64,000 nucleotides of DNA. Origin: an uncultured Prevotellaceae bacterium (GTDB lineage: Bacteria; Bacteroidota; Bacteroidia; Bacteroidales; Bacteroidaceae). The notes under the pieces are model-generated. The model searched no databases, was not told where the DNA came from, and worked only from the letters and a program-made list of their open reading frames with translations. The translations under genes and the position numbers were made by a program. The first letter of the stretch is position 1, and every line of letters starts with the position of its first letter. Positions 27,225 to 35,564 of the stretch are shown here, in pieces. The stretch lies in contig OMXV01000021.1 in the NCBI GenBank assembly GCA_900315075.1, forward strand, positions 21,706-85,705, given 5' to 3'.

Positions 27225-28520
27225 CTATTTCACCACCGACTTGAGGGTTCCCTTTTGTAGGCGGGTAGTGATTTCGGAACCGGGGGGAAGGGTATTTGGA
27301 TCTCTTACAGAGTGCCCTTCATATAATGTGATACTATAGCCACGCTGCAAAAGCAGTTGTGGGTCAAGTGATTGCATATGCTGCTGAAGCATTTCTATGC
27401 GATGCTTTTCACGGGTAATTTTGTGATTGAGAGCTGGAATCATTCTTTGCCGAAGTCGTTCGACATTCACTTTCCCATCATACACTTTGTTTTGTGCTCC
27501 ATGTTCCAGTTTCTGCATCATCGCATCAAGTCGTGCTGTCTGCTTGGTTTTCACCACTGCGAAGAGGGACGGTATCCTTACCGCAAGATGGTTCATACGC
27601 ATTTTTTCAGCATTCATTTTCTCTGTGGCATAGCGAGCGATTCTCTTGGCAGCCTCATCCAAAGCCACATCCACACGATGGAGGTGGTCGATTAGAAAGT
27701 CAGCAGCCGCTGTGGGAGTTTTTACCCGCTTGAACGAAATCATGTCAAGTACGCTCTCGTCACGGTCGTGCCCAATACCCGTGATGATAGGCAATGGAAA
27801 ATTGGCCACATTTCGCGCAAGCTGTAAGGTGTCGAATCCTGAGAGGTCACTGGTTGCTCCTCCCCCTCGTGCAATCACCACGCAGTCGAAATCATCCATC
27901 TGGGCAAAAATTATGTTAAGTGCCTCGATAATACCTTGTTCCACACCCTCTCCCTGCATGATTGAAGGGAATAGTTGGGTTTGGAATTTATAGCCGTAGG
28001 GATTATCTGCCAGTTGATTGCAGAAATCTCCATACCCTGCCGCCGAGGCACTTGAAATTACAGCAATACGCTGTGAGAAGAGCGGTAGTGACAGTTCACG
28101 ATTAGCATCAAATACCCCTTCAGCCTTCAACTGCCGAATGATTTCCGCTCTTTTCATCGCCATATCACCTACCGTGTAGGTTGGATCGATGTCGGTAATA
28201 ATCCACGAGAAACCGTAATTCTCATGAAACTGGGCATACACTCTCAGCAAGGCCTTCATCCCTTTGGCAAGTTGTTGCCCTGTACCCTTGACAAAATTCG
28301 ACTTAATGATAAACCAACTACTCCTCCAGCAACGAGCCGAGGCCCGTGCCACAGGAGTGTTGGTATCAGTTTCTTTCTGTATCAAGTCTATGTAGCAATG
28401 CCCTCCCGACTCATGAATTTCGGCAATCTCAGCCTCCACCCAATATTCATCGGGCATCGTACGCTCAATGCTCTTTCTCACGAGAGCATTGAGCTGAAGT
28501 AGGGAATAAAGTCTTTTCAT
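27225..28520 (-). CDS. xseA: Exodeoxyribonuclease VII large subunit
   Basis: Catalytic subunit of exonuclease VII, which degrades single-stranded DNA. It begins with an OB-fold domain (EYWVEAEIAEIHESGGHCYI) and has the catalytic-domain motifs RIAVISSASAAGYGDF, VIARGGGATSDLSGFD and NFPLPIITGIGHDRDESVLD. A coiled-coil region follows and the C-terminus has LQRGYSITLYEG. Length of 431 aa is normal. Confidence 0.94.
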   Translation of the reverse strand: MKRLYSLLQLNALVRKSIERTMPDEYWVEAEIAEIHESGGHCYIDLIQKETDTNTPVARASARCWRSSWFIIKSNFVKGTGQQLAKGMKALLRVYAQFHENYGFSWIITDIDPTYTVGDMAMKRAEIIRQLKAEGVFDANRELSLPLFSQRIAVISSASAAGYGDFCNQLADNPYGYKFQTQLFPSIMQGEGVEQGIIEALNIIFAQMDDFDCVVIARGGGATSDLSGFDTLQLARNVANFPLPIITGIGHDRDESVLDMISFKRVKTPTAAADFLIDHLHRVDVALDEAAKRIARYATEKMNAEKMRMNHLAVRIPSLFAVVKTKQTARLDAMMQKLEHGAQNKVYDGKVNVERLRQRMIPALNHKITREKHRIEMLQQHMQSLDPQLLLQRGYSITLYEGHSVRDPNTLPPGSEITTRLQKGTLKSVVK

Positions 28521-28589
28521 TCAGAGACTTATGGAAATGAGAGGCAAGATTTGGCGTTTTCGGATGGGATGATTGCAGCAACGGCAAAA

Positions 28590-28622
28590 CCGTTACCCTT
28601 TAACTACCTTTTAACTACCTTT
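28590..28622 (-). repeat. TTTAACTACC tandem repeat
   Basis: Two and a half copies of the 12-bp unit CTTTTAACTACC lie directly downstream of the subtilase gene. Confidence 0.6.
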
Positions 28623-30028
28623 TAATGCAATAGTTGATAAGCTTTCTCGAAATCGGGAATGCCATATCCGAAGACGTTGTTGGGAACGTCGGCAGTATCG
28701 CCACTGCGACGGATGGCATCCATCACCTCATGAGCAGTCTTATTGGGAGCCGACTGCCACAAGCTTGCCACCATACCAGCGATGATTGGTGCAGCAAACG
28801 AAGTACCCATGTCGTTGTTGATTTTGCCACGTCCAGAGACAACAGCTGCCGGACTGCCCAGCGACATGATATCGGGCTTCACCCTACCATCCTGAGAAGG
28901 ACCTACGGAACTGAAATTAGCGTTTTTCTTATTGGGCTTCAAGGCACCCACAGCAAGAATATCATGGGCGTCAGCTGGGAAGCCGATTTTTTTCCAAAGG
29001 TCATTGCCTTCGTTTCCTGCACTATTGACATGTATGATACCTTTCTTTGAAAGCATGGAAGCAGAGCATGAAATCAGAGCATGCGAACCGTCGAGTTCAG
29101 CATAAGTATGATCCATCTCATGCTCATCAAAGTCTTGATAGCCAAGTGAACTGGTAATGATGTCAACACCGATGGAATCAGCAAACTCAGCCGCAGCTGC
29201 CCAATAGTCCTCCTCTACCAAAGACTCTGTGGCATTGTCCTCGGTACGCATCAGCCAGAAAGAAGCCTCTGGGGCTGTCCCCACGAACACACCCTTCTGA
29301 TTCATGGCAATAGTAGAAAGCACCTTGGTGCCATGGTCTTCCTCGGCGAAAATAGTTTCCACGGGGAAAGCATTGAAATCTTTTGAGCCTAAGATTTTGA
29401 TATCTTTCATCATCGGCAATTTATCAACATTCATAAAGCCACCGTCGAAAACGGCGATAGTGATACCATTCCCTTTGAAACCCATCTCATGCAGTTTACG
29501 ACCATTCACCATATCTATATTAAGGTATGCTGCGCCATAGTCATCTTCTGGTGTTCCAGCTTTAGGTTCCAATTCTTGATTGAACAGACTACGGGTCTGC
29601 TCTTCCACAGATTCGGGCGAAGACCATACTTTCAATGCGCTCTTCACGTATGGCAATGCAAGAAGTTTCTGTACATCAGCATCGTCAGTAACTCTCACCA
29701 CCACAGTATTGTTCCATTTACTTTTGCTCTTAATCTGCACACCTACCTTTTCAATGCCTTTCAGATAGGTTGGGTTGATGGGCAGGTCGGTGGAGTCGAT
29801 GGCAAGTCCCTGTTTCTTTCGCCGGTCAATGGCTTTTTTCGACAAGTATGCCTCAGGTTTCGATATGGAATAAGGAGTCCCTTTCTTATCAGTGAGTGTC
29901 AAGCGGTACAATGTACATTTTCCACCGGGGAACTCTGCGTTTATCTCTGGCTGTGGTGAGTTTTTAGCAGCCATCATGGGAATGCATGACCAAAGGGCCA
30001 TCAGCAGCATCATCAAGTTTTTTCTCAT
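28622..30028 (-). CDS. Secreted S8 subtilisin-like serine protease
   Basis: Signal peptide (residues 1-20), propeptide-like region (about 25-140), then a subtilase domain with catalytic Asp195 (IAVFDGGF), His232 (DHGTKV) and Ser410 (GTSFAAPIIAG). The oxyanion Asn is in VNSAGNEGND. At 468 aa it is short and lacks an evident T9SS C-terminal signal, so periplasmic location is possible. Substrates are unknown. Confidence 0.9.
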   Translation of the reverse strand: MRKNLMMLLMALWSCIPMMAAKNSPQPEINAEFPGGKCTLYRLTLTDKKGTPYSISKPEAYLSKKAIDRRKKQGLAIDSTDLPINPTYLKGIEKVGVQIKSKSKWNNTVVVRVTDDADVQKLLALPYVKSALKVWSSPESVEEQTRSLFNQELEPKAGTPEDDYGAAYLNIDMVNGRKLHEMGFKGNGITIAVFDGGFMNVDKLPMMKDIKILGSKDFNAFPVETIFAEEDHGTKVLSTIAMNQKGVFVGTAPEASFWLMRTEDNATESLVEEDYWAAAAEFADSIGVDIITSSLGYQDFDEHEMDHTYAELDGSHALISCSASMLSKKGIIHVNSAGNEGNDLWKKIGFPADAHDILAVGALKPNKKNANFSSVGPSQDGRVKPDIMSLGSPAAVVSGRGKINNDMGTSFAAPIIAGMVASLWQSAPNKTAHEVMDAIRRSGDTADVPNNVFGYGIPDFEKAYQLLH

Positions 30029-30056
30029 AATTCAAAAAGTTTTATCAATTCAAATG

Positions 30057-30087
30057 CAAATTTATGGTTTTTCATTAACAAATCAAA
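30057..30087 (-). promoter_or_regulatory. Promoter of subtilase gene
   Basis: TTTG (30084-30087 on the minus strand), a 19-nt spacer and TAAATTTG (30057-30064) lie about 30 bp before the start at 30028. Confidence 0.6.
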
Positions 30088-30107
30088 AACTTTCATCGAG
30101 AGATATG

Positions 30108-30136
30108 TTGTTTTAGGCAAAAAAAACGTAATTTTG
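30108..30136 (+). promoter_or_regulatory. Promoter of MATE gene
   Basis: TTG (30108-30110), 18 nt and TAATTTTG (30129-30136) lie 20 bp before the MATE start and are divergent from the subtilase promoter. Confidence 0.55.
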
Positions 30137-30155
30137 CATTTTAAAAGGGAAAAGA

Positions 30156-31523
30156 ATGGATAACAAGCAAGCGACATTGGAACTTGGCACAAAGCCAGTT
30201 GGTAAACTTCTGGTTCAATATGCCCTTCCAGCGATAGTAGCCATGACGGCCTCGTCGCTATATAATATGGTGGATAGCATTTTCATCGGTCAGGGTGTAG
30301 GAGCACTGGCTATATCTGGTCTTGCTATTACCTTCCCATTTATGAATCTTTCCGCAGCCTTTGGTGCTGCCATCGGTGTAGGTACAGCCACCCATATCAG
30401 TGTGCGGTTAGGTCAGCGCGACTACCGCACTGCAGAAGAGATCTTCGGCAACAGCATCAGTCTGAACATCGTTATCGGCATAATCTTCGCCACCTTGTCG
30501 CTGATTTTCCTCGACCCCATCCTTCTGTTTTTCGGCGCCAGCGAACAGACGCTACCCTATGCTCGTGAATACATGCAGATTATCCTCTATGGCAATGTTT
30601 TCACCCACTTGTATTTCGGCATGAATGCCGTACTACGCGCTGCGAGCAAGCCTCGTCATGCCATGTATGCCACCATCTTCACTGTGGTGCTGAATACGAT
30701 TCTCGACCCCATCTTCATCTATGCGTTTGATATGGGCATCCAGGGAGCTGCCTTAGCCACCATACTGTCGCAGATTACAGCCCTTATCTGGCAATGCTGG
30801 CAGTTTAGCAATAAAAAAGATATCATCCACTTTGAGCGGGGTATCTACAAATTGCGCATCTCCCATGTGAGCAATATCATCAGTATTGGTCTTTCCCCCT
30901 TTCTCATGCATGTATGCTCCTGTCTGATTGTTGTCCTATTCAATAAAAGTCTTGTATATCATGGCGGCGACTTGTCCGTGGGAGCCTATGGCATTGTTCA
31001 CCGTATCTCGTTCTTGTTTTTCATGGTCATCTTCGGATTAAACCAAGGAATGCAGCCCATTGCCGGTTATAACTATGGTGCCCAGCATTACGACCGTTTG
31101 ATGCAAGTGCTGAAATATGTCATCATCACAGCCACCATCATCTCTACAGTGGGATGCATCGTCAGCGAGACCCTACCCTATTACTGTGCCCGACTGTTCA
31201 CAAAAGACTCCACATTGATAGCGATGGCAGAACATGGCCTCCGCGTTGCAAACATCACCCTACCAATTGTTGGTTATCAGATTGTGGTGACCTATTTCTT
31301 CCAAAGCATCGGCAAGGCGAAGGTGAGCATCTTCCTTTCGCTCTCCCGCCAGCTGATTTTCCTTCTTCCAATGTTGCTGCTACTTCCACCATTCTTCGGG
31401 CTCGACGGTGTATGGGCATCCCTTCCCGCCTCCGACATTCTGGCAGCATTTGTGTCGTTCCTGATTATGAGAAAATACATGAAACATTTCAAAGCTCAAC
31501 AAATAGTTATCAAAAATGAGTGA
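30156..31523 (+). CDS. MATE family multidrug exporter
   Basis: Polytopic membrane protein of 455 aa with about 12 transmembrane helices. N-terminal hallmarks are PVGKLLVQYALPAIVAMTAS and LYNMVDSIFIGQGVGALAI; the second half has GLNQGMQPIAGYNYGA. It would export cationic drugs or metabolites in exchange for Na+ or H+. The last eight bases overlap the next gene, a cytidylate-kinase-like protein, which implies translational coupling. Confidence 0.92.
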   Translation: MDNKQATLELGTKPVGKLLVQYALPAIVAMTASSLYNMVDSIFIGQGVGALAISGLAITFPFMNLSAAFGAAIGVGTATHISVRLGQRDYRTAEEIFGNSISLNIVIGIIFATLSLIFLDPILLFFGASEQTLPYAREYMQIILYGNVFTHLYFGMNAVLRAASKPRHAMYATIFTVVLNTILDPIFIYAFDMGIQGAALATILSQITALIWQCWQFSNKKDIIHFERGIYKLRISHVSNIISIGLSPFLMHVCSCLIVVLFNKSLVYHGGDLSVGAYGIVHRISFLFFMVIFGLNQGMQPIAGYNYGAQHYDRLMQVLKYVIITATIISTVGCIVSETLPYYCARLFTKDSTLIAMAEHGLRVANITLPIVGYQIVVTYFFQSIGKAKVSIFLSLSRQLIFLLPMLLLLPPFFGLDGVWASLPASDILAAFVSFLIMRKYMKHFKAQQIVIKNE

Positions 31524-32148
31524 AAATCATATCATCATCAATATAGGCAGGCAGTTGGGCAGTGGCGGACGAATCATCGGTCAGATGCTGGCCAAAGAGT
31601 TCGGCTGTCAGTTCTACGACCGCGAGATTTTGAATCTTGCAGCCAAGGAAAGTGGCTTTAGCGAGAAGGTGTTTGAACAAAATGATGAACACAAACGGTT
31701 TTTCAAATCCCTATTCCAACCCCATGCCCAGCATGTGAACGACGGTAGTTTCTACACCAACCGTCTGTCACAGGAAAGTCTGTTTCAGTTTCAAGCCGAC
31801 GCCATCCGCCATGCGGCCTCCTCAGGTTCCTGTGTCTTTGTAGGTCGCTGCGCCGACTATATCCTGCGCGACCTTCACCATGCCATCAACATCTTTATCA
31901 CAGCGAGTCTGGAAGAGCGAGCCGCCCGTGTGGCAGAGAGACATCAATGCGACCACGAAAAAGCCTTGCATATCATCAGTCAGAAAGAAGGCAGCCGCGC
32001 ATCCTTCTACAACTACTATACAGGCAGGAAATGGGGCGACAGTGCCAACTACGACCTCTGCATCAACTCCACCCTATTAGGCATCGAGGGCACCGAACGA
32101 CTCATCGCTGAATATATTAGAGAGAGAGGGAAGTTAGTTAGGAGTTAG
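31516..32148 (+). CDS. Cytidylate-kinase-like family protein
   Basis: P-loop kinase of 210 aa resembling the cytidylate-kinase-like family rather than true Cmk. The P-loop is IGRQLGSGGRIIGQMLAKEF, lacking the usual GKS/T lysine, as in that family. FVGRCADYIL and the LID-like ERAARVAERH follow. It overlaps the MATE gene by eight bases. Substrate is unknown. Confidence 0.8.
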   Translation: MSENHIIINIGRQLGSGGRIIGQMLAKEFGCQFYDREILNLAAKESGFSEKVFEQNDEHKRFFKSLFQPHAQHVNDGSFYTNRLSQESLFQFQADAIRHAASSGSCVFVGRCADYILRDLHHAINIFITASLEERAARVAERHQCDHEKALHIISQKEGSRASFYNYYTGRKWGDSANYDLCINSTLLGIEGTERLIAEYIRERGKLVRS

Positions 32149-32213
32149 AAGTTAGAAGTTAGAAGTTAGAAGTTAGAAGTTAGGAGTTAGGAGTTAGAAG
32201 TTAAAAGTTTCTC
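32138..32213 (+). repeat. AGTTAGAAGTTAGGAGTTAG tandem repeat
   Basis: About nine copies of the 8-bp unit AGTTAGAA or AGTTAGGA start in the last codons of the kinase-like gene and run towards the phosphoesterase start. Confidence 0.85.
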
Positions 32214-32233
32214 TAATGTGAAAGGTAAGAGTC

Positions 32234-32722
32234 ATGAAAAGAATCGGCATCCTCAGCGACACACACTCCCATTGGGACGACCGCTATGTCACCTACTTGG
32301 AGAATTGCGACGAGATATGGCATGCTGGCGACATCTGTTCCATGGAACTTGCTGAACGCCTGAATGAAATCCGTCCGCTTCGCGCTGTCTGTGGTAACTG
32401 CGACGGTGGCGACCTTCGGCGAATGTACCCTGAGGTGCTCCGCTGGCGCTGCGAGGATGTGGATGTTCTGATGAAACATATCGGTGGCTATCCTGGCCAC
32501 TACGACTTTAGCATCCGTCGGCAACTGATTGAACGCCCTCCTGGTTTATTCATCAGCGGCCACTCACATATATTAAAAATACAACACGACCCCACGCTCG
32601 GACTCTTGCACATCAATCCCGGTGCTGCAGGTATCCAAGGATGGCAAAGCGTCCGCACATTGGTACGACTCACCATCGACGGCAGCCGTTTCACCGACTG
32701 CGAAGTAGTGGAACTAAAGTAG
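32234..32722 (+). CDS. YfcE/MJ0936-type metallophosphoesterase
   Basis: A 162-residue calcineurin-like phosphoesterase. Metal-binding motifs are LSDTHSH (residues 8-14), HAGDI, CGNCDGG and GHSHIL, with a C-terminal HINPGAAG. Members hydrolyse phosphodiesters in vitro; the physiological substrate is unclear. Eight bases separate it from the cupin gene, so it opens a three-gene operon. Confidence 0.9.
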   Translation: MKRIGILSDTHSHWDDRYVTYLENCDEIWHAGDICSMELAERLNEIRPLRAVCGNCDGGDLRRMYPEVLRWRCEDVDVLMKHIGGYPGHYDFSIRRQLIERPPGLFISGHSHILKIQHDPTLGLLHINPGAAGIQGWQSVRTLVRLTIDGSRFTDCEVVELK

Positions 32723-32729
32723 TTGAAAA

Positions 32730-33155
32730 ATGCCCATACAAAATCACCATCTCATCGACTTCCCCAAAATCATCGACCCTCGTGGCAACCTGACTGTCGC
32801 GGAGCAGATGGAGCATGTTCCTTTCGACATCCAACGTGTCTATTGGACGTACGATGTTCCCTCGGGCGAGTCACGTGGTGGTCATGCTCACCGTGAGTGT
32901 GAAGAAGTTATCATCGCTGTCAGTGGTTCCTTCGATGTCACATTAGACTTTGGCGACCATCGTCAGACCTATCATCTGAACCATCCTTATCAGGGCTTGT
33001 ATGTGGGTACCGGTGTATGGCGAACCCTCGACGATTTCTCCTCAGGTGCCGTATGCCTCGTTCTTGCCTCCCAACTCTTCGACGAGGAAGACTACATCCG
33101 AGACTACGACGAATATTTACAATATTTGGGAGTTCAGGAAACCTCTCACCTCTAA
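32730..33155 (+). CDS. FdtA/WxcM-like cupin, sugar-nucleotide 3,4-ketoisomerase family
   Basis: A 141-residue cupin of the FdtA/QdtA/WxcM family, which isomerise or modify dTDP-4-keto-6-deoxyglucose. Visible motifs are IIDPRGNLTVAEQMEHVPFD, the metal-or-substrate histidines in RGGHAHRECEEVIIAV and VWRTLDDFSSGAVCLVLAS. It would contribute a deoxyamino sugar to surface glycan together with the downstream acyltransferase. No dTDP-glucose genes are nearby. Confidence 0.82.
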   Translation: MPIQNHHLIDFPKIIDPRGNLTVAEQMEHVPFDIQRVYWTYDVPSGESRGGHAHRECEEVIIAVSGSFDVTLDFGDHRQTYHLNHPYQGLYVGTGVWRTLDDFSSGAVCLVLASQLFDEEDYIRDYDEYLQYLGVQETSHL

Positions 33156-33158
33156 CAC

Positions 33159-34112
33159 ATGCCAGAGATCACGAGATATACAGCCGCTCAGTCAGCAGAA
33201 TGGAATGAGTTTGTGGAACGTTCAAAAAACGGCACATTCCTCTTCCACCGTTCCTATATGGACTATCATGCCGACCGTTTCACCGACCATTCATTAATGG
33301 TGTGGAACAAGGGGCGGCTGAGCGCATTGTTGCCTGCCAACGAGCACGACGGTACGCTATATAGTCACCAGGGACTTACCTATGGTGGACTCATTACCAA
33401 CCAGCATACCACCACAGCCTTCGTCTGCGACACCTTTGAGGCAATTAACAACTATCTTGCGCAACAAGGCATCACACAGGTTATATACAAAGCTATCCCT
33501 TGGCCTTACCATCTACTGCCAGCCGAGGAAGACCTCTATGCTATTACCAATGTATGTGATGCTCATCTCATGGTAAGGCATATCTCATCTACCATTGACC
33601 TCAACAAGCGACAGCCTTTCACAGAGTCACGTCGTTCAGGTCTTCGCAAGGCATTAGCTGCCGGATTACAAGTGAGAGAGAGCGGCATAGGCGGTTTGAA
33701 GAACTTCTGGCAAGTATTATCCAACAATCTCCATTGTAAATACGCTGCTCAGCCCGTTCACTCTGCCATAGAGATGCGCTTGCTCATGGAACGTTTCCCA
33801 CAAAATATCCGTCTCTTCACAGTAGATGATGGAGACAAAGTGGTAGGAGGTACGGTGATATACTTCACACCACAGGTGGCACATACACAATACATCTCTG
33901 CATCCGAAGATGGGAAACAGCACGGAGCTCTTGACCTGCTGTTTGACCATATTCTCGGTCTTGACTTAGGCTGCCGTTATTTCGACTTCGGCAAATCCAG
34001 CGATGGCGATGGTGGCGACCTCAACCGCCCCCTGATTTTTCAGAAAGAGGGCTTTGGCGGCCGCGGTGTTTGCTACGACTGGTATCAATGGGAGGTAAAA
34101 GGCTCAGAGTAA
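33159..34112 (+). CDS. FemAB/GNAT-like acyltransferase
   Basis: A 317-residue protein with the FemAB/GNAT double fold. The N-terminus (AEWNEFVERSKNGTFLFHRSYMDYH) and the acyl-transferase core (GGTVIYFTPQVAHTQYISAS, LDLLFDHILG, YFDFGKSSDGDG) are typical of peptidoglycan-bridge or sugar-amine acyltransferases. It starts three bases after the cupin gene. An N-acylation of a sugar made through the cupin is a reasonable inference but is not proven. Confidence 0.75.
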   Translation: MPEITRYTAAQSAEWNEFVERSKNGTFLFHRSYMDYHADRFTDHSLMVWNKGRLSALLPANEHDGTLYSHQGLTYGGLITNQHTTTAFVCDTFEAINNYLAQQGITQVIYKAIPWPYHLLPAEEDLYAITNVCDAHLMVRHISSTIDLNKRQPFTESRRSGLRKALAAGLQVRESGIGGLKNFWQVLSNNLHCKYAAQPVHSAIEMRLLMERFPQNIRLFTVDDGDKVVGGTVIYFTPQVAHTQYISASEDGKQHGALDLLFDHILGLDLGCRYFDFGKSSDGDGGDLNRPLIFQKEGFGGRGVCYDWYQWEVKGSE

Positions 34113-34202
34113 TCAGAATAATCGGAATAATCAGAGTAATCGGAATACTCGGAGTACTCGGAGTACTCGGAATACTCAGAAAATTCAGAAAATCAGAAAT
34201 CA
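34111..34202 (+). repeat. AATCGGAATAATCAGAGT tandem repeat
   Basis: About eleven copies of a 9-bp unit (AATCGGAAT, AATCAGAGT, ACTCGGAGT) start at the stop codon of the acyltransferase gene and end near the start of the HExxH gene. The family returns at 35439-35535. Confidence 0.85.
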
Positions 34203-34211
34203 GGAAAATCG

Positions 34212-34544
34212 ATGAAAATAATACGCAATAGATTTGTGCCTTTTCGTGGCTATTCAGCCATCAATCTTTTCGGTTTGCTTTTCTGCAAGCCGAATGTATA
34301 TATCTCCCCCCGGCTGATCAACCATGAGCGTATCCATACAGCACAAATGCTGGAAATGCTTGTCATTTTCTTCTATCTATGGTATTTCATCGAATGGGTG
34401 ATTAAAATCTTCACCCCTGGACGTGCTTATTATCGCATCTCTTTCGAACGCGAAGCTTATCTACACGAAAACGACTTAAATTACCTCAAACATCGTCCAC
34501 TATTTGCCTGGTGGAAATACCTGAGATTGAAGAAGAAACGGTAA
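34212..34544 (+). CDS. Small HExxH-motif membrane-associated protein
   Basis: A 110-residue protein. A metalloprotease-like NHERIHTAQM (HExxH, about residues 37-46) is followed by a hydrophobic, aromatic helix (MLVIFFYLWYFIEWVIKIF) and a later acidic residue in FEREAYLHE, which could be the third zinc ligand. The C-terminus is basic. I do not recognise a named family. It could be a small zinc peptidase or a degenerate relative. Confidence 0.6.
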   Translation: MKIIRNRFVPFRGYSAINLFGLLFCKPNVYISPRLINHERIHTAQMLEMLVIFFYLWYFIEWVIKIFTPGRAYYRISFEREAYLHENDLNYLKHRPLFAWWKYLRLKKKR

Positions 34545-34545
34545 A

Positions 34546-34642
34546 TGAGGGTGTGAGGTTATGAGGTTGTGAGGTTATGAGGTTGTAAGGTTGTGAGGTT
34601 GTAAGGTTGTGAGGTTGTGAGGTTGTGAGGTTGTGAGGTTAT
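34546..34642 (+). repeat. GAGGTTGTGAGGTTAT tandem repeat
   Basis: About eleven copies of the 8-bp unit GAGGTTGT, GAGGTTAT or AAGGTTGT begin at the stop of the HExxH gene and end at the ATG of the next gene, filling the whole gap. A single unit also follows sprE at 6315-6325. Confidence 0.85.
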
Positions 34643-35329
34643 ATGAGAGTGAATATGATTGTTAGACAAAAGAGACTATATATTCTAATGATATTGCTGT
34701 CGTATGCATGGGGCATGGCGGCACAGGACTTTTTATCTACTCGTACCGTCACCCATAAGTCTTCATCTCAAGGTTCTTCCTATTCTGCATCAGTGGAATT
34801 TCCCACCGAGGGTTCTCAGGCTGTGCTCAAAAATGTGAGACAATGGATAGGTTATATGCTCGACACAGAAGGCAATTTTGGAGCAGACATCCGACGACAA
34901 TTGGAAGATAGTTGCAACGAATTTCTTCGTAATGCCTCAAAAACAAGCCGTGAGATAGAAATTGAGCGTGAATACGAAGACTCACGCTGTGTTACTTTCA
35001 CGGCCACCATCACCGACAAAGGTGCAGAAACATGGGTCACCGAGGACTGCGCCACTTTTAGTAAGCGCGATGGGCATCGCTTATCTTTAGAGGAAATCTT
35101 CAATTGTTCAGAGGAAGACATCAAAAACCTGATATGGCAATACAAAGGTAATACAAAAATGGATGTAGATTCCCCTGCTGATGTCTTTCCCATGAACGCC
35201 GGGTTCACCGACGGTTGGGTGATTGTCACTGCTCCTGCCTACAACAGCCCAGCCACTGCTTTCCGCCTACGTTATGAGGAAATAACCTCATTCCTAAAAT
35301 CCTCATCCAATGGATATTATACACCTTAG
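34643..35329 (+). CDS. Secreted DUF3298/RsiV-like protein
   Basis: A 228-residue exported protein; the signal peptide ends near AWGMAAQ. The body has the PdaC/DUF3298-like pattern: an N-terminal half with SREIEIEREYEDSRCVTFTATI and a second half starting TFSKRDGHRLSLEEIFN. In other bacteria this fold appears in deacetylase accessory domains and anti-sigma factor RsiV. Role here is unknown. A second ATG 12 bases on is an equally possible start. Confidence 0.65.
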   Translation: MRVNMIVRQKRLYILMILLSYAWGMAAQDFLSTRTVTHKSSSQGSSYSASVEFPTEGSQAVLKNVRQWIGYMLDTEGNFGADIRRQLEDSCNEFLRNASKTSREIEIEREYEDSRCVTFTATITDKGAETWVTEDCATFSKRDGHRLSLEEIFNCSEEDIKNLIWQYKGNTKMDVDSPADVFPMNAGFTDGWVIVTAPAYNSPATAFRLRYEEITSFLKSSSNGYYTP

Positions 35330-35420
35330 TATCTCTTTTTCGGACATACACGGGAATTCTCCCTACTATAAAAAAACTGAAAAAAGAGGACTTATTGAGA
35401 CATTTTTGGAGAAAAATGTG

Positions 35421-35535
35421 TAAGTTTGCAGACCAAAATTATTGGAGAAATCGGAATAATCGGAATAATCTGAGTAATCGGAATAATCTGAGTATTCAGA
35501 ATATTCAGAGTATTCGGAATATTCGGAAAATCTCA
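35421..35535 (+). promoter_or_regulatory. OPT gene promoter box and repeat-filled leader
   Basis: A TAAGTTTG box lies at 35421-35428; the nearest TTG is 22 nt upstream, so it is a weak match. From 35439 to 35535 the leader is a run of about ten 9-bp units (AATCGGAATAATCTGAGT), so the repeat would be transcribed into the 5' UTR. A copy of the GGACATACAC motif precedes it at 35341. Confidence 0.5.
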
Positions 35536-35564
35536 TAAACTAAAAAAACTCATAAATTAAAAAT

